10,569 nt of DNA from Opitutaceae bacterium (GTDB lineage: Bacteria > Verrucomicrobiota > Verrucomicrobiia > Opitutales > Opitutaceae): NCBI GenBank assembly GCA_023269455.1, contig JAHFTG010000059.1, positions 1-10,569 on the forward strand, given 5' to 3'. Positions 6,312-10,569 of the stretch are shown here, one piece after another. Both the position numbers and the translations under genes were made by a program. Positions within the stretch are counted from its first letter, which is position 1. Each line of letters opens with the position of its first letter. The notes under the pieces are model-generated. The model saw only the letters and a list, made by a program, of their open reading frames with translations, had not been told where the DNA came from and made no database searches.

Positions 6312-7211
6312 ATGACGACTGCTGCCCCGTTTCGCACCCTGCTTGTTACCGGTGCGTCCGGCCACCTTGGCCGGCGCGTTGTTGATCTCTTGATCGAATC
6401 CCATTCCGGCCGCGTGATCGCGGCTTCGCGCATCCCGGCAAAAATCGCCGATCTCACGCTGCATGGCGCGGAGGTGAAGCCTCTGAATTTTGACAATCCT
6501 GTCTCGCTGGACGCGGCCTTTACGGGCGTGCGTCGGCTGCTGCTCATCAGCACCGACGAGATTCTGGAGCCGGGCCGGCGTCTCGCGCAGCATCGCAATG
6601 CCATCGAGGCGGCGGTGCGGTGCGGCGTGCAGCATATCGTCTATACCTCGATCGCGCAGACGGCGTCCGGGTCGGTCGTGGCGGCCACGCACGATCACGT
6701 CGAGACGGAGAAGTTACTGGCCGCGACGAAGCTCGGGTGGACGATCCTGCGCAATAATCTCTACGCGGAAAACCTGCTCGCTCCGTTGACGCGCGCGCTG
6801 GCGACCGGGCGTTGGCACACGGCGGCGGGCGAGGGCGCGGCGGCCTATGTGACGCGCGAAGACTGCGCGCAGGCCGCCGCTGCCGCGCTCTCGGGTTCGT
6901 TTGACGGGCAACGCACGCTGGACATCACCGGTCCGATGGCGGTGACGCATGGCATGATCGCACGATGGGCGATGGAAACCACGGGGAAGCCGCTCGTGCA
7001 TGTGCCGGTGGATGCGGCGGCGGTGCAGGCGGACTGGATCGAGGCGGGCGTGCCGGCTTCGATGGCCGCGGTGTTGGCGACGTTCGACGCGGGTATTGCT
7101 CGCGGTGAGTTTGCCAAGGCGTCGCGCATCGTCGCCGAGCTTACGGGACGGCCCCCGACGAATCTGCCGGCGTTCCTTCGCGCGCACCGAGCCCATCTGC
7201 TGCAGCTCTGA
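6312..7211 (+). CDS. qorB: QorB-like NAD(P)H:quinone oxidoreductase, NmrA/atypical SDR family
   Basis: This enzyme class reduces quinones with NAD(P)H in the cytoplasm as a detoxification step. The 299-residue product aligns by eye with E. coli QorB (YtfG, 286 residues) along its length. The nucleotide-binding loop TGASGHLG is at 13-20; the family segments RRLLLISTDE (74-83), AQHRNAIEAA (92-101), HIVYTSIAQT (108-117), DHVETEKLLA (128-137) and TILRNNLYAEN (144-154) follow, then the C-terminal part with ELTGRPPTNL. Like QorB it lacks the Tyr-x3-Lys triad of classical SDRs. The ATG at 6312 gives the expected short lead before the first strand. It is transcribed away from vapBC and its stop lies 11 bases before a degenerate relic. 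No regulator gene is adjacent. Substrate preference is inferred from the family. Confidence 0.88.
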   Translation: MTTAAPFRTLLVTGASGHLGRRVVDLLIESHSGRVIAASRIPAKIADLTLHGAEVKPLNFDNPVSLDAAFTGVRRLLLISTDEILEPGRRLAQHRNAIEAAVRCGVQHIVYTSIAQTASGSVVAATHDHVETEKLLAATKLGWTILRNNLYAENLLAPLTRALATGRWHTAAGEGAAAYVTREDCAQAAAAALSGSFDGQRTLDITGPMAVTHGMIARWAMETTGKPLVHVPVDAAAVQADWIEAGVPASMAAVLATFDAGIARGEFAKASRIVAELTGRPPTNLPAFLRAHRAHLLQL

Positions 7212-7222
7212 GCTGAAATGGG

Positions 7223-7488
7223 TCAACAGCCCGTAAACGCACCTAGGGTCATTCCATTCACCTTGGTCTCACTTTCGCGGTAGGTGTTTAAATATCCACC
7301 GCGAATCGATTGCCCGAGTCCTTGTGAGTGAAAGTCAGGTCGGGATAAAAATTCTGGTGCTGGCAAAGTTCTATTTCCAAGCGGTGCTTCTCGGCGAATT
7401 CGACGAACATCGGAAAATAGCAGGAGTTCCAAGACTTTTGAGACATTTCGGCGAGGTCGGCGCCTTTGCCGCCGAGGAGGGGTTTCAT
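7223..7488 (-). pseudogene. Frameshifted, truncated relic of an EcoRV-like type II restriction endonuclease
   Basis: Two adjoining frames recall the catalytic core of EcoRV. From 7488 the frame reads, after a foreign start, FVEFAEKHRLEIEL, CQHQNFYPDLTF and SGNRFAVDI, then stops (7288-7290). From 7285 another frame continues TYRESETKVNGMTLGAFTG to a TGA at 7223-7225. EcoRV has AEKHGY, QQNHYPDFTLY, KKIAIDIKTTY and KFTLGGYTSF in the same order and spacing. The metal-binding Asp residues (EcoRV D74 and D90) are kept at about 7339-7341 and 7294-7296. Between DI and TY only five bases remain where EcoRV has the six of Lys-Thr, so the frameshift removes the catalytic Lys. The N-terminal arm and everything after the GAFTG segment are missing. 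No methyltransferase is nearby. The relic is surely inactive; the homology was recognised by eye only. Confidence 0.72.
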
Positions 7489-7500
7489 CGAGCCGTCGCT
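7441..7500 (-). pseudogene. Short fragment matching the N-terminal motif of pyruvate phosphate dikinase
   Basis: The frame reads SDGSMKPLLGGKGADLAEMS. Pyruvate phosphate dikinase proteins carry near their N-terminus a segment of the form G-x-x-x-M-K-x-LLGGKGANLAEM, so the match is close over about 17 residues. The usual preceding residues (a YxF..G start) are absent, and the expected continuation LG-LPVP-GF is not in this frame. A neighbouring frame reads SLGTPAIF just after it, which may be its frameshifted continuation. The fragment is fused in frame to the restriction-enzyme relic and lies 45 bases downstream of mntR. It is too short to function and is best seen as a recombination scar. 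Confidence 0.5.
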
Positions 7501-7545
7501 TGGCCAAGCGGAAAATCGCGGGCAACGGACGGGCTGGTGGACCGA

Positions 7546-7974
7546 CTACCGCTTGATCTTCGCCACCACGTCGGGGTGGGTTTCGAGGTAGCGGCTGAGT
7601 TTTTCCAACGCCTCGAAGGTCTCGGGGCTCACGTGGTGCTCCATGCCTTCGACGTCGTGATCGACGACCTCTTTTTCAAGGCCGAGCAGGGTGAGGAAAT
7701 TGGTCAGCAATTCGTGCCGGTGGGCGATGCGGGCGGCGACTTCTTCACCGGCGCTGGTGAGGACCATGCCGCGGTATTTTTCGTATTTTACGAGGCCTTC
7801 GCCATCGAGGCGCTGGACCATCGTGGTGACGCTCGCCTGGGAAATCTTCAGCTCGGCGGCGATGTCCACCACGCGCGCGTAGCCCTTTTTTTGGATGAGC
7901 TCGCTGATGCGTTCGAGGTAGTCCTCGACCGCGGCGGTCGTGCGCGGCGGCGGGGGTGTCGGTTGATCGGCCAC
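7546..7974 (-). CDS. mntR: Manganese-responsive transcriptional repressor MntR (DtxR family)
   Basis: The 142-residue product uses a GTG start at 7974. An N-terminal winged helix-turn-helix (about 17-75; YARVVDIAAELKISQASVTTMVQRL then YEKYRGMVLT) is followed by the metal-binding dimerisation domain (RHELLTNFL, DVEGMEHHVS). All six manganese ligands of B. subtilis MntR are conserved with a constant shift of ten: D18, E21, H87, E109, E112, H113 for D8, E11, H77, E99, E102, H103. The acid at position 8 is Asp and the SH3-like third domain of DtxR/IdeR is absent, both marks of MntR. With Mn(II) bound it would repress manganese uptake genes. No Mn transporter is in the window. It is the last intact gene of a closely spaced - strand series with ldhA. 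Confidence 0.93.
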   Translation of the reverse strand: MADQPTPPPPRTTAAVEDYLERISELIQKKGYARVVDIAAELKISQASVTTMVQRLDGEGLVKYEKYRGMVLTSAGEEVAARIAHRHELLTNFLTLLGLEKEVVDHDVEGMEHHVSPETFEALEKLSRYLETHPDVVAKIKR

Positions 7975-8031
7975 GCGGGGGAAACTAGCGTCAGGCCGGG
8001 GGAGAAATCAAACGCCTAGTCCGGCGGGCGG

Positions 8032-8271
8032 TTATTTTTTCTCCGCGCGCTGGGCGCGGAGGACGACGCGGAACATCTGGAGCACGAGCCAGAAGACGCC
8101 GCTCATGCAGGTGGCCGTGAGCGCGGACCACGCGAAAACCACGCGGATGTCGTCCGACGGCACGTGCGAGCGGAGCACGCAGAACATGATGGCGAAAAAC
8201 GTGCCGACCAAAATGAGGTCAACAAAGAGGCTGGCGGGTGTGACGAGCTTGGTTTCGGTCGGCTGCGACAT
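8032..8271 (-). CDS. Small membrane protein with two transmembrane helices, function unknown
   Basis: The protein has 79 residues from the ATG at 8271 (MSQPTETKLVTPASL), or 92 residues if translation starts at the in-frame GTG at 8310. The ATG is preferred because the upstream residues look like an unstructured lead and GTG has no ribosome site. Two hydrophobic segments are visible: LFVDLILVGTFFAIMFCVL and FAWSALTATCMSGVFWLVLQM, joined by a short polar loop (RSHVPSDDIR). The C-terminus is basic (RVVLRAQRAEKK), which places both ends in the cytoplasm. It lies between ldhA (46 bases upstream) and mntR (57 bases downstream) and is probably co-transcribed with them. I do not recognise a family. 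A link to manganese or lactate transport would be a guess. Confidence 0.72.
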   Translation of the reverse strand: MSQPTETKLVTPASLFVDLILVGTFFAIMFCVLRSHVPSDDIRVVFAWSALTATCMSGVFWLVLQMFRVVLRAQRAEKK

Positions 8272-8317
8272 GATGGGGGAAACAGACTCGGCGGCAGGCA
8301 GGTTGTCCACCCGTTTT

Positions 8318-9316
8318 TTATGAGGAGGGGAGGAGGGCGTGGGCGCAGGGGCGGCCGGCGGCGAAATCGGCGATGCTTTGCAACGTGGTTTCGGCGATGG
8401 CGGTGAGCGCCTCGTGGGTGAGGAACGCCTGATGGCCGGTGAGCAGGACGTTGGGATGGGCGATCAGCCGCGCGAGCAGGGCGTCGGAGAGGGGTGCGCC
8501 GGAATGGTCGTCGTAGAAGAAGGCGGCTTCGTTTTCGTAAACATCCAGCCCCAGCCGCCCGAGCTGGCCGCTGTCGAGGGCGTCGAGGGCGGCGGCGGTG
8601 TCGATGAGGCCGCCGCGGCTGGTGTTGATGAGGGTCGTGCCGTGTTTCAGGCGGGCGAGGCGGGAGGCGTTGATGATGTGCCGCGTCGCGGGCAGGAGCG
8701 GACAGTGGAGCGAGACGATGTCGGCCTGCGCGAGGAGTTCATCCAGTTCGTAAAACGTGAAGCCGGCGGCGAGCGTCTCGGCGGGCGGGTGCGGATCGTG
8801 GGCGAGCACGCGGCAGCCGAAGCCTTGCAGGATCCGGCCGGTGATCGTGCCGATGCGTCCGGTGCCGACGAGGCCGACGGTTTTGCCATGCAGGTCGAAG
8901 CCCATGAGTCCTTCGAGGCTGAAGTCGCCCTGGCTGACGCGGCCGTAGGCGAGGTTGATGCGGCGGTTGAGCGTGAGCAGGAGGGCCACGGCGTGCTCGG
9001 CGACGGCATAGGGAGAGTAGGCGGGCACGTTGACCACGGTCATGCCGAGCGCGGCGGCGGCGGCGAGATCGACGTTGTTATAACCGGCGCAGCGCAGGGC
9101 GATCAGGCGTGTGCCTCCGGCGCCAAGCAGGCCGAGGACCTCGGTGTCGAGCCGGTCGTTGACGAATGCACAGACGACCTCGCAGCCGCGGGCGAAGGCG
9201 GCGGTTTGCGGCGTAAGGCGCTCCTCGAAACACACGATATGGCGGCCCGCCGCCGCGCTGGCCGCGCCCAGATACTCGCGGTCGTAGGATTTGGCGCTGA
9301 AGACGGCGATGTTCAT
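8318..9316 (-). CDS. ldhA: D-lactate dehydrogenase (NAD-dependent 2-hydroxyacid dehydrogenase family)
   Basis: This cytoplasmic enzyme reduces pyruvate to D-lactate with NADH, a fermentation outlet. It has 332 residues from the ATG at 9316 (MNIAVFSAKSYDREYL), matching the start of E. coli LdhA (329 residues); an upstream in-frame ATG (9352) adds 12 residues without resemblance. Close agreement with LdhA is seen throughout: FVNDRLDTEVL, IALRCAGYNNVDLAAA, VPAYSPYAVAEHA, NFSLEGL-like DFSLEGLMGF, and TGHQAFLTHEALT. The Rossmann motif is GTGRIG (151-156), with D174 as the acidic NAD-binding residue. The catalytic residues R234 (NTSRGG), E263 (DVYENE) and H295 (TGHQ) are all present. It is divergent from the PocR-AraC regulator with 71 bases between starts, so that regulator is the likely controller. 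Confidence 0.94.
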   Translation of the reverse strand: MNIAVFSAKSYDREYLGAASAAAGRHIVCFEERLTPQTAAFARGCEVVCAFVNDRLDTEVLGLLGAGGTRLIALRCAGYNNVDLAAAAALGMTVVNVPAYSPYAVAEHAVALLLTLNRRINLAYGRVSQGDFSLEGLMGFDLHGKTVGLVGTGRIGTITGRILQGFGCRVLAHDPHPPAETLAAGFTFYELDELLAQADIVSLHCPLLPATRHIINASRLARLKHGTTLINTSRGGLIDTAAALDALDSGQLGRLGLDVYENEAAFFYDDHSGAPLSDALLARLIAHPNVLLTGHQAFLTHEALTAIAETTLQSIADFAAGRPCAHALLPSS

Positions 9317-9387
9317 TACGTGTGAGATGGGATTGATGGGAGTGTTCCTCATTGCGACGGAGGGTCGAGTCTCTAGGTTGAGCTTAC
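9317..9387. promoter_or_regulatory. Divergent promoter region of ldhA and the AraC-type regulator
   Basis: This 71-base gap must hold the signals for both divergent genes. A direct repeat GATGGGA-TT-GATGGGA lies at 9326-9341, just upstream of ldhA; directly repeated half-sites are a habit of AraC-family regulators, although nine bases is a short period for them. No consensus -35/-10 pair was found for either gene. A GGAGG at 9358-9362 is too far from the ATG at 9388 to act as its ribosome site. Confidence 0.4.
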
Positions 9388-10299
9388 ATGTTGCCGTCTG
9401 ACTCTTTAGCGAAACGTAGCCGGGCTTTTGTCGAGCAATTGAAACGCACGCAGATTTACCGAGACTACGAGGAGTCTTATCGCGACACGACGGGTTTGCC
9501 CATCAATCTGCGCGCGTTGGAGGCCTTCGATCTGCCGCACCATAAGGACCCGAACGAGAATCCGTTTTGCGCGCTCATGGCCAAGAGCAACCGGTCGTGC
9601 TCCGCGTGTCTCCAGTTGCAGAAGCGGGTCGAGGTGGAAGCGCAACTGGAGCCGAAGACGTTGAAGTGCTTCGCCGGCCTGTGCGATTCGGCCGTGCCCA
9701 TCCGCGTGGGGGAAAACCTGGTGGCGTTCCTGCAGACCGGCCAGGTGCTGCTGCACCGGCCCACCAAAAAACAATTCGCCCAGACGACCCGCCAGATTCT
9801 CAAATTCGGCACGGATGTGGATTTGAAACAATTGGAAGAGGCCTACTTCCAGTCGCGCGTGGTCAGCAAAAAACAATACGATTCCATCCTGCGCCTGCTT
9901 TCGATTTTCGCGCAACATCTCACGATTTTGAGCAACCAGCTCGTCGTCAGGGAGGAGCACGCCGAGGCTCCGTCCATCACCCGGGCGCGCGTCTATATCA
10001 CCGACAAACATACGGACGACCTGTCGCTCGACGAGGTCGCCAAGGCGGTTAACATGAGCGCGTTTTACTTCTGCAAGATGTTCAAGAGGTCCACGGGCAT
10101 GACGTTCACCGACTACCTCGCCCGCGTGCGCGTTGAGAAGGTCCGGAATCTTTTGCTCAATCCGCACAAGCGCATCAGCGAGGCGGCGTTCGAGGCCGGG
10201 TTCCAGTCGCTGTCGCAGTTCAATCGGGTTTTTCGCAAGATCGCCGGCGAGGCGCCCACCGTCTATCGGGCGAAGCTTCATGGTGACGGGGCGGCTTGA
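9388..10299 (+). CDS. AraC-family transcriptional regulator with N-terminal PocR-type sensory domain
   Basis: The product has 303 residues. Residues about 20-185 look like a PocR ligand-binding domain: a Cys set in NPFCALMAKSNRSCSACLQL (C61, C71, C74), then LKCFAGLCDSAVPIRVGENL (C94, C99) and VAFLQTGQVLL. That is the PocR pattern of C..C, C-x-GL, PI..G and GQV. Residues about 200-298 are a double helix-turn-helix of AraC type: DDLSLDEVAKAVNMSAFYFCKMFKRSTGMTFTDYL, then ISEAAFEAGFQSLSQFNRVFRKIAGEAPTVYR. PocR of Salmonella responds to 1,2-propanediol; other ligands in this group are mostly unknown. Divergence from ldhA suggests a small hydroxylated metabolite or redox signal controlling fermentation. 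No transmembrane helix is present. The 3' end overlaps a possible convergent gene by 22 bases. Confidence 0.9.
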   Translation: MLPSDSLAKRSRAFVEQLKRTQIYRDYEESYRDTTGLPINLRALEAFDLPHHKDPNENPFCALMAKSNRSCSACLQLQKRVEVEAQLEPKTLKCFAGLCDSAVPIRVGENLVAFLQTGQVLLHRPTKKQFAQTTRQILKFGTDVDLKQLEEAYFQSRVVSKKQYDSILRLLSIFAQHLTILSNQLVVREEHAEAPSITRARVYITDKHTDDLSLDEVAKAVNMSAFYFCKMFKRSTGMTFTDYLARVRVEKVRNLLLNPHKRISEAAFEAGFQSLSQFNRVFRKIAGEAPTVYRAKLHGDGAA

Positions 10300-10569
10300 G
10301 AATCACCGGCTGCAGACGGCAGAATCGGAGGGTTATTCAAAGGGAGGGGCTTTGCGGTCTTTTCGAACGCGTGGCGGCCGCCCTCGGAGCGGGATGTGCG
10401 GTGATCGCAGTGTGCGTTGTGCAGACAGAGTGTGCAGAAAGTGGCGATCTCTCGGCGGGCGACGATTTCCAGGGCGAGCTCGATTTCCTCCGCGTCGGCA
10501 GGATTGATGGGGCCGCCGCCTGAGCAGACATTCAGGCCATCGTGCAGCGAAATCTTCGCGGTCGAAAAA
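10278..10569 (-). CDS. 3' part of an unidentified gene with a Cys/His cluster, start beyond the window
   Basis: A - strand frame is open from the window edge (first full codon at 10568) down to TGA at 10278-10280, giving 96 residues. It reads plausibly: KISLHDGLNVCSGGGPINP, then an acidic helix (ADAEEIELALEIVARREI), then CTLCLHNAHCDHR with a C-x2-C-x5-C pattern and three His, which could bind zinc. The last 30 residues are a Pro/Ala-rich tail. Third codon positions are GC-rich in the first two thirds, as in neighbouring genes. It would overlap the AraC-type gene tail to tail by 22 bases. I do not recognise the family. It could be non-coding, since a + strand frame (10296-10523) is also open over the same stretch. 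Confidence 0.45.
   Translation of the reverse strand, partial: FSTAKISLHDGLNVCSGGGPINPADAEEIELALEIVARREIATFCTLCLHNAHCDHRTSRSEGGRHAFEKTAKPLPLNNPPILPSAAGDSQAAPSP

Noticed and set aside
7324..8019. + strand open frame across mntR and the relic region
   Set aside because: Mirror of mntR codons, with no recognisable motif and no ribosome site.
8041..8060. Hairpin CTCCGCGC/GCGCGGAG next to a T-run, looking like a terminator
   Set aside because: The T-run is on the wrong side: on the + strand it comes before the stem, and on the - strand the stem is followed by A residues. The stem is also inside the end of a coding region.
8339..9325. Long + strand open frame opposite ldhA
   Set aside because: Antisense shadow of a well-recognised dehydrogenase; no motif of its own.
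9406..10281. Long - strand open frame opposite the AraC-type regulator
   Set aside because: Antisense shadow; the PocR and helix-turn-helix motifs are on the + strand.

Overview
The window is a high-GC chromosomal segment with mostly short intergenic gaps. Its gene content looks like Verrucomicrobiota, probably Opitutaceae. The hints are an ECF sigma factor followed by a small one-helix protein and an LTxxQ-type periplasmic protein, an AraC regulator with a PocR-type sensory domain, and the general codon and GC style. This placement is inference from gene style, not from a marker gene.

Layout. (1) 1-1406, + strand: the 3' part of an ECF sigma factor, a 102-residue single-helix membrane protein overlapping it by four bases (ATGA), and a membrane-anchored CnrX/CpxP/Spy-like periplasmic protein. 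These form one operon that resembles a sigma / anti-sigma / sensor cassette. (2) 1479-2115, +: a gamma-glutamylcyclotransferase-fold protein lacking the usual catalytic Glu, then the 4.5S-type SRP RNA with its U-rich terminator. (3) 2155-3279, -: an exported lactonase-family beta-propeller, divergent from (4) 3355-5172, +: the ABC-F ATPase Uup. (5) 5189-5272: two strong inverted repeats in the convergent gap between uup and a toxin gene. (6) 5241-5986, -: a VapBC-type toxin-antitoxin pair with a double palindromic operator at 6009-6061 in an AT-rich island. (7) 6312-7211, +: a QorB-like NAD(P)H:quinone oxidoreductase. (8) 7223-7500, -: a degenerate patch carrying a frameshifted, truncated relic of an EcoRV-like restriction endonuclease, joined to a short piece matching the N-terminal motif of pyruvate phosphate dikinase. 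(9) 7546-9316, -: ldhA (D-lactate dehydrogenase), a small two-helix membrane protein and the manganese regulator mntR, closely spaced in one direction. (10) 9388-10299, +: a PocR-AraC regulator divergent from ldhA, which is the obvious candidate for its control. (11) The right edge probably holds the 3' end of an unidentified Cys/His-containing gene on the - strand.

Most of the window is ordinary housekeeping and stress-response genes. The item most worth a second look is the restriction-enzyme relic: the PD...D-x-K catalytic region is still readable and the reading frame breaks exactly at the codon expected for the catalytic lysine. The sigma/membrane/sensor operon, the altered cyclotransferase active site and the toxin-antitoxin operator are secondary. 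I saw no CRISPR array, tRNA, 5S/16S/23S rRNA, transposase or intact mobile element.
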